Shown here: positions 23,901-34,865 of the stretch, one piece after another | Numbering within the stretch: the first letter of the stretch is position 1 | Layout: each line of letters opens with the position of its first letter | Assembly (NCBI GenBank): GCA_026929865.2 | Contig: CM049405.1 | Coordinates: forward strand, 22,888,001-22,952,000 | Direction of reading: 5' to 3' | Length of the DNA: 64,000 nucleotides | Source: Hyperoplus lanceolatus | Lineage: Eukaryota; Chordata; Actinopteri; Uranoscopiformes; Ammodytidae | Program-made: the position numbers and the translations under genes | Notes under the pieces: generated by a model | Database searches by the model: none | What the model was told of the DNA's origin: nothing | The model's input: the letters and a program-made list of their open reading frames with translations, nothing else

Positions 23901-24342
23901 CTTGCCGCCATAACACAATGCTTTAGTATTAGCTGTACTATGTTTAACAACATAACCGAGGGATTTCTGGGTAACTAAAACAGCAAACTAGCTATCTACT
24001 ACAAGCTAACAGCAGAAGCACTGAGTAAGAACAAGTCTGACACTTCCTCATGCTGGGAAATACACGAGCTAAGCGTTACACAGTGACACAGTAAAATTAG
24101 CGTTCGAGTAGTGAAAACAGACTAGGTTCTAAGCGTAACGTTAGCCTAAACTGGTGATGAGCTAGCTGTCTGGCAGTCAGAAACCCTGCTACCAAGGCTC
24201 CACAGACAAAGCCTGAAGACAGCATTAAGTGACGGCACATTTTTTATACATTTCGCAATTCAGTGCTTACCTCGAGCTCTTGAGCTTCGCATTGCTCTAA
24301 TAATTTGTCCGAGTTTTCCTCCATAATCACAGCAGTAGGCAT
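11870..24342 (-). CDS. cops8: COP9 signalosome complex subunit 8, seven coding exons
   Basis: Subunit 8 of the COP9 signalosome, the complex that removes NEDD8 from cullin-RING ubiquitin ligases; it is a small PCI-fold scaffold subunit. Reading exons 24271-24342, 23532-23602, 22903-22951, 21635-21767, 15462-15569, 12873-12935 and 11870-11949 on the minus strand gives one open frame of 576 bp: 191 residues plus stop. All borders are GT-AG and phases match. Diagnostic stretches are [37 protein letters not shown] and the C-terminal [17 protein letters not shown], all known from vertebrate CSN8. The start is the first ATG of [19 protein letters not shown]. It is about 18 residues shorter than mammalian CSN8, missing the stretch after MPKKP. 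Intron 4 (15570-21634) holds a complete MuRF gene; intron 5 holds nested transposons. Confidence 0.95.
12544..12571. repeat. AAAT microsatellite in cops8 intron 6
   Basis: Six to seven uninterrupted AAAT units. Confidence 0.9.
12873..12935 (-). CDS. cops8: cops8 coding exon 6
   Basis: 63 bp encoding [20 protein letters not shown], flanked by AAAAG and GTAGGT splice sites. Joins in phase to exon 7 without the extra segment seen in mammalian CSN8. Confidence 0.92.
13256..14909 (+). mobile_element. TIR DNA transposon (non-autonomous) in cops8 intron 5, itself interrupted
   Basis: Terminal inverted repeats: left ATGCCTCGTTTCCACCGAG at 13256 onward, right the reverse complement ending at 14909, followed by matching GAGCGGGTCGG blocks. 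Both ends abut TA (13254-13255 and 14910-14911), so a TA target duplication is possible. Without the nested 968-bp insertion the element is about 690 bp. A second copy in opposite orientation lies at 2881-3568. No transposase frame remains, so the superfamily is not assigned. Confidence 0.8.
13625..14588. mobile_element. Nested TTAA-flanked piggyBac-like non-autonomous element
   Basis: 964 bp with inverted ends CCCATTGATGACT and AGTCATCAATGGG, each flanked by TTAA (13621-13624 and 14589-14592). TTAA duplication plus CCC...GGG termini is the piggyBac signature. The uninterrupted site is seen in the sister copy near 3200 ('catTTAAtgacg' read in inverse). A run of A lies at 13861-13879. No transposase is encoded. 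Confidence 0.78.
14912..15042. other. Repeat-like sequence in cops8 intron 5
   Basis: Contains 'tgtctctttaagccccgccc', a motif common at the ends of fish interspersed repeats. Termini not resolved. Confidence 0.3.
15043..15190 (+). repeat. Direct repeat, copy 1 (cops8 intron 5)
   Basis: About 150 bp that recurs at 17048-17215, from 'tgcacttgtgggct' to 'ctatgatagacttgatagg'. Lies in intron 5 just before exon 5; the other copy is in intron 4. Confidence 0.75.
15462..15569 (-). CDS. cops8: cops8 coding exon 5
   Basis: 108 bp encoding [20 protein letters not shown] followed by [15 protein letters not shown]. It is separated from exon 4 by the 6.1-kb intron that hosts the MuRF gene. Confidence 0.94.
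17048..17215 (+). repeat. Direct repeat, copy 2 (cops8 intron 4)
   Basis: Same orientation and high similarity to 15043-15190, with one indel of about 20 bp. Shared end 'catataccctagtcc'-like and 'gatagacttgatagg'. Confidence 0.75.
18016..18021 (-). terminator. Putative poly(A) signal of the MuRF-like gene
   Basis: AATAAA on the minus strand about 420 bp after the stop codon at 18441. Confidence 0.55.
18441..19484 (-). CDS. MuRF-type TRIM E3 ubiquitin ligase (TRIM63/MuRF1-like), intronless
   Basis: 347 residues in one exon. The RING finger has C25, C28, C41, H43, C46, C49, C69 and C72, in CPICLEMF and LPCQHNLC contexts. A MuRF-family block follows (about 74-101, [18 protein letters not shown]), then a B-box of about residues 126-158 ([21 protein letters not shown]), a coiled coil of about 165-270, and a COS-like box (about 300-328, FEKMDHFTL ... 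AKMDFG). The tail is strongly acidic ([14 protein letters not shown]). The domain order and near-normal length (mammalian MuRF1 is about 350) fit a muscle ligase that ubiquitinates sarcomeric proteins and binds titin and microtubules. Start: ATG in MDVQRTG, about 155 bp below a TATA box. It lies wholly within cops8 intron 4, on the same strand. Mammalian MuRF genes are multi-exon, so the single exon is notable. Which paralogue (trim63a/b, trim101 or other) is not decided. Confidence 0.93.
   Translation of the reverse strand: MDVQRTGSMVRPPSPMDSLEKQLSCPICLEMFTKPVVILPCQHNLCRGCASDLYDSRNPYRFSGGVFRCPTCRFEVVLDRHGVHGLQRNLLVENIIDIYKQQQEGNNTTTDTEPTLKPKESKEPLCQEHEDEKINIYCVTCQVPTCSMCKVFGQHKDCEVAPLGSVYQAQKTELSNAIDTLVSSNGRLQALLNQMEDACRVVQENSQCAKQGLAERFDLLYAVLEDRKTILLEQIGKEQDEKVAALRALAQRYGERLQSSSELTDTAVRALEQGGAAEFLLASKGLINQTKDAAKCSLGEERPEPGFEKMDHFTLSTDHVEAVLAKMDFGLVDEEEFEDAEEEEEEE
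19669..19674 (-). promoter_or_regulatory. TATA box of the MuRF-like gene
   Basis: TATAAA on the minus strand in the context 'ggtataaaggg', about 185 bp before the ATG, implying transcription start near 19640. Confidence 0.6.
19686..19691. promoter_or_regulatory. E-box (CAGCTG) upstream of the MuRF-like gene
   Basis: CAGCTG about 12 bp upstream of the TATA box. This is the class of E-box bound by myogenic bHLH factors, in line with a muscle gene. Binding itself is inferred. Confidence 0.45.
20783..21362. mobile_element. hAT-like miniature element in cops8 intron 4
   Basis: 580 bp with ends CAGTGTTTCCCACA and TGTGGGAAACACTG, flanked by a perfect 5-bp duplication CGGAC (20778-20782 and 21363-21367). 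The CAGTG terminus is hAT-like; 5-bp duplications occur in some hAT groups. Non-coding. Confidence 0.8.
21635..21767 (-). CDS. cops8: cops8 coding exon 4
   Basis: 133 bp encoding [20 protein letters not shown], then [15 protein letters not shown] and ILPVMESLR, within the PCI region. Acceptor ACAG, donor GTAAG, phase 1. Confidence 0.94.
22903..22951 (-). CDS. cops8: cops8 coding exon 3
   Basis: 49 bp completing the split ATG and encoding [16 protein letters not shown]. Acceptor CAG, donor GTAAGC. Confidence 0.93.
23532..23602 (-). CDS. cops8: cops8 coding exon 2
   Basis: 71 bp encoding [20 protein letters not shown] and the following HND plus two bases of a methionine codon. Acceptor CAG, donor GTAAGT, phase 2. 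Confidence 0.93.
24271..24342 (-). CDS. cops8: cops8 coding exon 1
   Basis: Encodes [19 protein letters not shown] and five more residues (24 codons). Donor GTAAGC at 24270-24265, phase 0. The 5' UTR continues upstream; no TATA box was evident. Confidence 0.93.
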
Positions 24343-26342
<2,000 letters not shown>

Positions 26343-26353
26343 TGATAAATTGA

Positions 26354-26362
26354 CACACACAC

Positions 26363-26406
<44 letters not shown>
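26354..26406. repeat. CA microsatellite with interruptions
   Basis: (CA)n with ATACAT interruptions near 26363-26371; it begins within about ten bases upstream. Confidence 0.9.
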
Positions 26407-26408
<2 letters not shown>

Positions 26409-27321
26409 TAGACATGGTCAGAGACTCTTGAAAACAAACAGCCTTCTGGCTCTGTGCCAACAAAGCTTTTTAAAAATAAAAGTAGTTCCTCCCCTTCTGA
26501 TATTGGACAGCAGCCCTCAGAATGAGTAGTGATTACATTTCTGCGGTACCTCGGCATTAACAAGGTTGATATCTAATAGATTTAGGCTGTAATCTGGCTT
26601 CATTCAATTTGATAGCAGTTTCTATTTGTCCAATACTTGTTGTTGAACATTGTTGTGCTTTAAAGCCTGAAATATCTTCTTGATATGAAACTAGCCAAGA
26701 GCCTGTTTCCTAAAAATGTAATAACGGAATAGTCTTTAGCATAATATAAAGCATCCGCAGGTTGTGTACATTTGATTGACACAGTGTGAGTGTGTTGCAT
26801 GTATCCTGCTCCTGTGGACAGGGCTTTAGCTACTGACTTATGTCCTCTGTTTATTTATTTTTTGCATTTCATTGGACAATTGAAACTTTTAATTTTTTAT
26901 AATATTTTTTTACATTATAATTTCAGTATTGGTTGAAATAATATAAATTACATTTTACTACCTTTAGCAAAACAACAATCCCCGTAAAGATTTTATTCCT
27001 GTTTGTGAAGCAGAATAAGAATTACATTAAGTTGACTCCATACCTAATTTAGGACACTCATTACAATAATAATGAAGCAAGGTGCACATACCGTAATCTT
27101 AGTGCTTCTAAGGAGCAAATAAAGTGTTTAGATACAAACATCCACCAGAATTATTATTTTTTGTATTATTTATACTGAACACATTGTAACATTGTATGGA
27201 TGTAGACAGTTCTCAGTTATACTAACTGCACGCAACAATGCAAAGAGGGATGTTCACACAGTTTCTCCACTGTGTCTTACTAAAATGCATTAATTAAGCA
27301 GGCTGGGTCAAGGATTTTTTA

Positions 27322-27616
27322 TGGTAAATGGTAAATGGACTTGTATAGTGCTATATCTCCGTTTATCACAGACTCGAAGCGCTTTACATTGTTTTTTGTA
27401 CACATTCACCCAGTCACACACACATTCATACACCGATAGCAGCAGCTACCACGCAGGGTAGGCTTAGCACTAGGGTGCTAAGCTAACTATCGGGAGCAAT
27501 TCGGGGTTCAGTGTCTTGCCCAGGGACACTTCGACATGTGGCGGGGAGACGGGGGATCGAACCTCTGACCCTGCACACCAGAGGCGAACTTCCTACCCAC
27601 TTCGCCACCCAAGTTT
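27322..27616 (+). repeat. Teleost interspersed repeat (TGGTAAATGG... type)
   Basis: Starts with doubled 'tggtaaa' and continues through 'gaagcgctttacattg', 'cacattcacccagtcacac', 'gttcagtgtcttgcc' and 'gggacacttcgacatg', ending 'cttcgccaccc'. This consensus is recognisable as a very common fish repeat. Its class is left open: possibly a SINE or LINE 3' region. Confidence 0.7.
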
Positions 27617-30600
27617 TTTAGGCAAGTCGACAGGATTTGAAACTAAAGTTGATGTGGCAATCAAACTTATGACCCTTTACAAGGCACACAGAGCTTTACT
27701 GCAGTGAAATTTGAGGCCAAGATGTCCTGACTTGTCCGTGATCCAAAAACACTGTACCCAACATTTCCCAAAATGCAACTTGAGAGGACATTTTATTACA
27801 GCAGTGACATCATCAGGGTTCTTTGTTTATACATTAAAGCTCCCTCTTGAGCAACAAGACATTTTAAAACAGTTTTGGTGGAGTGCCCCATCAAGTCTCA
27901 TGTGACAGATGCTCACAAATCTTAAAAGGCAATCTGTTTACTATGAAATGGGTAAAAAAAAACATTCAACTAAATAATGCACAAATAAACAAAATATATT
28001 GAGCTGCCCAACCAATGTTGGACCAATGTGTTTGAGTCATCATCATCCGAATAATCCTATTTTGTATTAGTTTTTCAGCACTTCTCCCTTCCTTCATTCA
28101 CATGCAATTCTCAGGGAAATCTCCAGATCGGCTACCTTCAACGGCCCAATTCCAAAACGATCCATGCACCCTCCCAGTCACACTGACATAGTGGCTGTCT
28201 TAATGAAGCGTAGGGTAGAACTACCCAAGCCTTGGGATGTCCTCGCCCTTATCCGACAGAAACAGGAGCAATCATCAGCAATGTTGCCCAATTCATATAT
28301 TTTGGCAGGAAATAACAGCACAGATTTAGTTTTAAACTTTAGGATCATTTTTTTTTATATCGTGCACATACAAGTACAGTGACAGACTCAACACTTTAAA
28401 AATCAAGGAAGGTGTCCTTCTCAAAGACAGTTACACCTCGTAGGTGGATAGCTTTCAAATCATCATAGTGTACGATTACGTGTTGACTTACACATATGAA
28501 GTAAAATACTGGTGATTGTTGGAAGAAAAAAACAGGCATGTTAAATTATAATAGATACAGATAATGCATCATAAGAAAACCGAGCAAGGGGCCACAGTTA
28601 TTAATTTAAGAAATAAGGCTGTACATTTTCCTGGCATGGGCACTTTTAGACTTTCTTTAAATGTTTTCATAGTTTTTGAGATTAAGGACAAAGTACATTG
28701 TATTGCATAAGGCTTTGAAAGCCACTCCAACATACCATTAAGTGTCACTGGTTTGGAACAACCCAGGTGGAACGCCCACAGGAACTCACAAAGGGAGGGA
28801 GAGAGTGGGTAGGAGCAGGAGGCGGTAGGGGCCCACATGTCCACCACATAATCCTGCTCACCTGATGCTCAGTCCAGCTCTTCACCTGTTCCCAAGCTGG
28901 TACACCTGCCCCTCATTATCACAGCAGCCATTCCCCTTTGCCAGTAGTTTGTCTGGTGGTGCATAGAGTTTTGCTACCTGTTCCTCTGCCTGTTTGATCT
29001 GCTGTGGGCCTGCATTGCCCTCCAGGATTTTATCTTCCTGTACATTCTGTACTGTAAGCCTCTTCATTTTAACAATGGTTTGGTAAAGTCCTTTTTTCTT
29101 CTACCTCTTCGGCCTTAGTGTCTGTATTTGGGTTCTAAATCCTATTGCCTCATACACACAACTGGGACAAGGCTTTGGCATTACTTCTTACACCGCTAAA
29201 TAAAGATATACGCTGTTGAACTGCATATAAAAGAACTGACATACACACATAGACACACATGGGGTCCTATGATTAAAGAGTTCATCACAGGATAGCTTCC
29301 TACTTAACTTATGTCAGTAACCACCACACAGTAGAACATCTAAGGGATTGCAGCCTTCCATTGCGGCTAAAAGTCCAAAAAGGCTGCAAGGGGCTAAACA
29401 AGGGAAGATTGTACTGGATGACGCGCTTGTGTAAAATGAATAAAGTTCTACTCCAAATATGAGTTTATACATTAAATGATCAACTTCAATACATTTAAAA
29501 GGGTTGTTAAAGCGCAGAAAGTGCAGTCAACCGAAATGATCCCTCTCCCATGCTAACCCCAGCTGTCTCTGTAAAACTGAACAGGTGAAGGCAATCACTT
29601 AAGTGATTAAGAGACTTTCATTGAGGCTCCCAAACCTATTTAATTAAAAACTGCTTTTAAATGTGTCTCAGAATCTGTCCGCTCATTACATGTTACACTG
29701 CCTGAAGTTACCTCATCTGTTCACTGATATTTAAATTAGCATTTACCAAGGGACTGGCAGTGGCAGCTGGATGCACTGCCTGGATTTTAGGACAACACAA
29801 CCTTCAACAAGACACCAGATCATCCATAGCTTAGAATGGATTTTCCACTGACCCAAATGTGGCTTTACACCGAAAGTGTAAATGCAGCTTTGCTCTAGTT
29901 TGCATGGGTAGGCGAGGGCATGGGAATGTTTGGTTTCAGTTTAGTAGGCTTGGCTCATCAATGAGGACCTACAGTAGATAATCTATTAAACATGATGACA
30001 TTCATTGCAAGCTGACGCTAATGAAAGCCCAATGCATATCATTGGAGCTATTTTCGTCGCTGCAGTTAAAGCGTTTGAGATGTGACTTAACATGGATGCA
30101 ATTTTTATTTTTTTTGTAGGCAGTGCATATGTAATTTGTATTTTATCTATAATGAGAGCTTTGGAGGCTGCAGACCCATGTATTACTAACAGCTTAAGTC
30201 CAGTATGTAGATTTTGATAAACAAAACATTTAACATATGAGAAATAATGTCTTTGCTAAGAAAATGTTTCCCCATAAGCCACACTGACACATTAACAAGT
30301 AACTGTACCAAATGTGTACAGATGCTCACTGCAAACCCAACTATCTATGTGGATTGCAGTGAGTTATTGCTGTTCTGGCTCCTGCTGTTTTATTTTCCGC
30401 TTCCCGCAGCGAGCGACACAAAGCTCTCCGGCAGGTACTGCGACTCAGCGTGTGTCAATTCAAATCAAAGTCTGTGTGCTTCCATCTGCACATAACAGTA
30501 GATTTGCTCTCCAGCAACGATGATGGCTTTGGAACGATTTATGACAACAATCCAGCAAAATGAAACAATAATGCAAAGTCCTATCTGCATTCTTCTTGAA

Positions 30601-30770
30601 CTGTCTGGACACAAACAGAGCATTGTGAGGGCACTATTGTGCAAAGTGTTACATTTTCTCTCAAGGTAATTTCAGAAAACAGACTTTCAAGTACAGGTAC
30701 AAGCGCACAGACAATCCTTCAAGACATATTGTTATTGAACAAATAATTCCTCCATAGCTGCATGTTATAT
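27617..30770. other. Gene-free stretch
   Basis: No exon or repeat terminus supported. Open frames at 28569-28847 and 28882-29067 (minus) have no recognisable domain or splice context. Confidence 0.4.
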
Positions 30771-30830
30771 GATAAGATAAGATAGATAGAACTGTATTCA
30801 TCCCGAAGGAAATTCTTTAATTAACGTTTG
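30771..30830 (+). repeat. GATA-rich repeat tail
   Basis: 'gataagataagatagataga' followed by 'ttcatcccgaaggaaattc', a recognisable fish retroelement-associated tail. A related copy ('gataagataagagataactttg') is at about 54762-54785. Confidence 0.5.
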
Positions 30831-30863
30831 CTTATTATATCAACATTTCTGTTCATTGTTTAA

Positions 30864-31413
30864 ATATCTCCTATTATACTACTTTTCTGGTCTTAATTTC
30901 TTGTTAAAAACTGCTATAGAGCAACCTGACACGAATCACATCACAAAAAACCATGTCGATTGTTGGGACACTCTTCCTCTCACCCTAGCGAGCACAGCAG
31001 TCTGCTCCACACACTGCTTTGAGCTTCTTCGCCCCTTCCCCCCTCCTGCAAACCCCACTCCTTTGTGATTGGTTACCTTCCTTCCGGAACATTTCCAGCA
31101 GCGCACGGGGAGATTTCTGAGAGAGGAAGGTGGGGGCATGGCCGGAGCTTGCCTGAGCAGCATTACCATACATGGAAACATCCGGGGACATGACGACACG
31201 ATACCCGGAAATTTGAACCCATTTGAACACGTGATTTCTCGACCGGCTGCCCTAGTGTTTAGTGCTCTGCATAGCCACCCCAGACGATAAGCAGGGAATA
31301 CGTCTAAATGCATGTACGTAATTATTTGATAAGCTAGTATGGTTAAACATGACTATAAATCATTATAACAACGTGTATAGGTCATAAAAGTCTAAAAGTA
31401 TTATAGGTCCTCT
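30864..31413. mobile_element. TTAA-flanked miniature element
   Basis: TTAA at 30860-30863 and 31414-31417. Imperfect inverted ends: left 'atatctcctattatact', right 'agtattataggtcctct'. The interior around 30990-31260 is GC-richer, but the open frames there lack domains. Confidence 0.6.
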
Positions 31414-31417
31414 TTAA

Positions 31418-33373
31418 CTATATTTCTGTTTCCTGTGTGTTATAAATAAAGGCAAATCATGAAGGTCTGCCTCAAATCCTCCTGAAGACATCAGAAAGAA
31501 AGCACTCAGATTGTAGGCTCTACACGATTGTATCACATAATCTAAAAGGAGTTTATGTGAATCTATTTTTACAGTAGACGGCAGCAATATGCTACAGTAC
31601 CATTTTAAGGAGTCAAGTACACAGGATTGTTATTCAAAACTGAATATCTCTGTACAATTCAGTCATTTAAAAACTCAGAAATATCTTACAGAAGGAATGT
31701 TGAACATAATAAATTAGTGTAAACCAGTGTATCTGAAATCTTTCGAGTGACTTTTAATGTGGAAGAAAATGATGTCAGGCGGGTTTACACTAACAAAAAA
31801 GGTGTATATTAAAAAAAAGTTTAAAAATCGTAGATTATCCTCATCATGAAAAATTCTATTCAGTTGTATGGCTGTAATATATCCTCCAGCTTGTAAAATC
31901 GCTGTCTTCTCTGTCTATGTTGATACATCACAGAGCTGCAGAATGTATCACCTTCTGTCAGATGCTGTTGCAGTCATTTAATTTTTTTTTTTTGACAACC
32001 AGGAAATTGGCATGATTTGCTGGTCAACAGGATATTAATGAGTCATGACCAAATCCTATTCTTATCCACTCTGTTTCTGGTAGTAAAATGAAAGAAGTAC
32101 ACTAACATAGAGTTATGGGATCACAGAGAGCTTAACAGAGGTGCTGTCAGGGCTCTGTGATGTTGAATTTAAAAAAATATATATAATGGATTGTATTTAT
32201 ATAGCACAGTTTAGGATAATCCTAATCTGAATCCTTGTTTACTGACAATAAACTGAATACATTGCGTAAAAAAACCCAGAGCTTTCTGTGAGAGCATGTG
32301 GTGCACGTGGTTGTCTCTGTCTCTTTAACACGTGATTGATGGTAAATTGGGGTTTGATATTTAGCAGGGTTGCATGCATGTTTACAGTGAATGAGCATAC
32401 ATCACTTAGAGGAATGAAAGTTTTTGACTGTGCACACAGTACAGTCAAAAACTGTATCCCATACAATCACTGGACCTTGAATGGAATATACCAATATGTA
32501 TTTATAATGTTCATATGATAGGTATATACACTTCTTTGAACCTGAGGTGTGTCAAATCTCATCAAGACATCGTATTTTTAAACCTAAAGATAAACCTTCC
32601 TTTATAAAATAGTAATTAAGCGGCTGTCAGCACTGTCAGTAGGGTTGTAGAGGTATTATAGACAAGGTTTACATGTTCCATTTAACATCCTCTCACAGCC
32701 TTTGTAACTTCTGACAAAGACATCCTATTTTTAGGATGAGTTGAGTTTGTCCTCAACATAAGAGATACAAATATTGCAGATGAACCTTCTCGAAATAGCA
32801 ACACAGTTGAAAATATTAACAGTGCATTAGTACACTCATCGCAGTTGCATCGCAGTGCTAATTTATTTACATGCCATGCCTGTGGGATGAAGTAAACATA
32901 ACACGTGGAAAAACGGAAATAGCAATTCAGAACAACAACAGTGACAGCAGGGAAGATTGTTGAAGTTGGGAATTTTAAGCTTTGGAAATAATTAGATGAT
33001 ATCTGCACCTTTTCAGATGGATCAAACAGCCTCAAAAAGGAGAGTCTGATTCATTTTAAATGTGTTCACAACGCAAAGAGAAAGTGAAGATGCTTTTCCT
33101 ATTATAACTTGAACCAGTCGTAAACAGTCATACAGTGGTGGCTGGTGTGTGCAGAATTCACAAATCGCTGTGTCACACTGGAATCTGCCTGAATGTGTCT
33201 TCTGTCCATATGAATTCTCCCAAAAATGAATCTTTGAGGCATGTCTGCTGTGGCCTAACACAAAATAATGACAGTGGAGTGAAAAATATGCAAAAAAGGC
33301 ACCTGGTGCTCAACACAACAGACTATGCTTTATACGCATAGAGTGACTTCATGAATCCTGACAGGGTGGGAAA
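31418..33373. other. Gene-free stretch
   Basis: AT-rich with a T-run near 31981-31993. No supported gene. Confidence 0.4.
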
Positions 33374-33381
33374 CCATATGG

Positions 33382-33729
33382 TAGGCCTGTGAATCTTTCA
33401 GAATCCCACGATTCGATTCTCTATTGAAAACGATTCTCGATGCATAATCAATTTTGTTCAAAGGAGGATATCAGGATCTACTCCAGTTCACTGTGTGCTT
33501 AGAGGCGTCGTGGCAAATTATGGCATGACAGCAAATTCAAGTCGGTATCTTATCCATCTTCATATAAGTCTGCATGTGATTTTCAGGCAAGTCAACATTA
33601 CTAGTGGCAGCAAATTACATAAATATATTCTTTTTAATATTTTTTTTTTCCAATTCATAATCCGATTTAAAATCCCAAAATATAGGAATTGGGATTTTTA
33701 CATGAATCCATTTTCTTTCACCACCCCTA
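33382..33729. mobile_element. hAT-like miniature element with palindromic 8-bp target duplication
   Basis: 348 bp beginning TAGGCCTGTG and ending CACCCCTA, flanked by the perfect duplication CCATATGG (33374-33381 and 33730-33737). The interior carries 'acgattcgattct' blocks typical of a fish repeat family. Confidence 0.7.
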
Positions 33730-34269
33730 CCATATGGCATGTGTGCACGAGTTTAGCGGTGTCAGCTCGATGCCCAAGTTTAAAACTTCACTGTTTTTAT
33801 ACTCTTTCAAAGCAAAACTGAACATCACTTCACATGTGACAGTCATCTCTAATTCAGTGGATTCTTCACGCTCATGAGCTTCAATGTGAACTGCTGCTGC
33901 TGCTACTGCTCGGCATATTCTACTGTAGAACAACTACTGAGTAATGAAGTGTGTCAAAGCAGGCAGAAGGGATCTCCATTTTCCACACAGAGTGCTAATC
34001 ATTAGCAGAAGAGTGTCTATGTGTAGCCTATTGAGGGAAAACAGAACTGCTGGGGAACTTGATATATGTGCTCTTCACCCAGCTAAATAGAGCAATATAC
34101 TGTAATGGTAATTGGATAAACAGAATGTATGATTATGACTCCCACTTCCAATAGCTTTGGTTTCAAGATTGTTCAAACTGCATGGACAACTGATTATTTT
34201 GCATGTGTCCGCCTACATTCTGCTAACATGGCAGTGTTATGGTTGCTATTGTGATTATGTTATTCATTC

Positions 34270-34865
34270 AGTGCACACACCCAAATCTATGGTGAACATC
34301 TGCAACATTACAAGACTGTCCTCTCCACTGCCAAATTCCGCCTACTACTCCAACTTCATCAATACTGCAAGAGCCTCTTTTCTTTTCTCAGACAGCTACT
34401 TCACCCCACAACCCTCCAGAACCACTCCAAAATCAACACCAACCACTTTAAAGTTGGCTGAGTCACTTCACATCCTCTAAGGGACCCACCCTCGATGGAA
34501 ACCACGGGCCAAATCACTTACCGTACCCCTCTCTAACTTCACCACAGCAACAGATAACACCATATCAGAAGTTATCTGGATAGCCAAACCGACAGCTTGA
34601 TCCGCTCCCCACCACCGTGGTCAAAGGCTGTCTTCCATCTGTTTCCCCTATGATCACTAAAATAAGCAACCCCGACCCTTAACTCTGGAACCATACACCC
34701 TGCCCTCAAACTGGCTGCAATTTCATCCATCAATGTAGCAATGTTACACTGCAACTATCTTACTACTTGTTAGGCTGTTTTTATTTGTTTCCTTTTTCTT
34801 ACTTATTTAGGCATCTAAGGTGACCTTGAGTGTCCTGAAAGAAAAACTTAAATAAAAATTCCTTT
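34270..34865 (+). repeat. Probable retroelement 3' fragment
   Basis: C-rich, stop-interrupted pseudo-coding region followed by 'aaggtgaccttgagtgtcct' and 'gaaagaaaaacttaaataaa', which resembles the conserved 3' tail of fish LINE-type repeats. Family and 5' limit undefined. Confidence 0.4.

Noticed and set aside
27540-27616. tRNA-like region at the end of the TGGTAAATGG repeat
   Set aside because: The GATCGAACC block resembles a B box, but no cloverleaf with an A box forms; it is part of a common interspersed repeat.
30936-31313. 125-residue minus-strand open frame
   Set aside because: Lies within the TTAA-flanked element at 30864-31413; overlapping frames on both strands reflect its GC-rich core.
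34157-34480. 107-residue plus-strand open frame
   Set aside because: No recognisable domain; overlaps a probable retroelement 3' fragment with several in-frame stops downstream.
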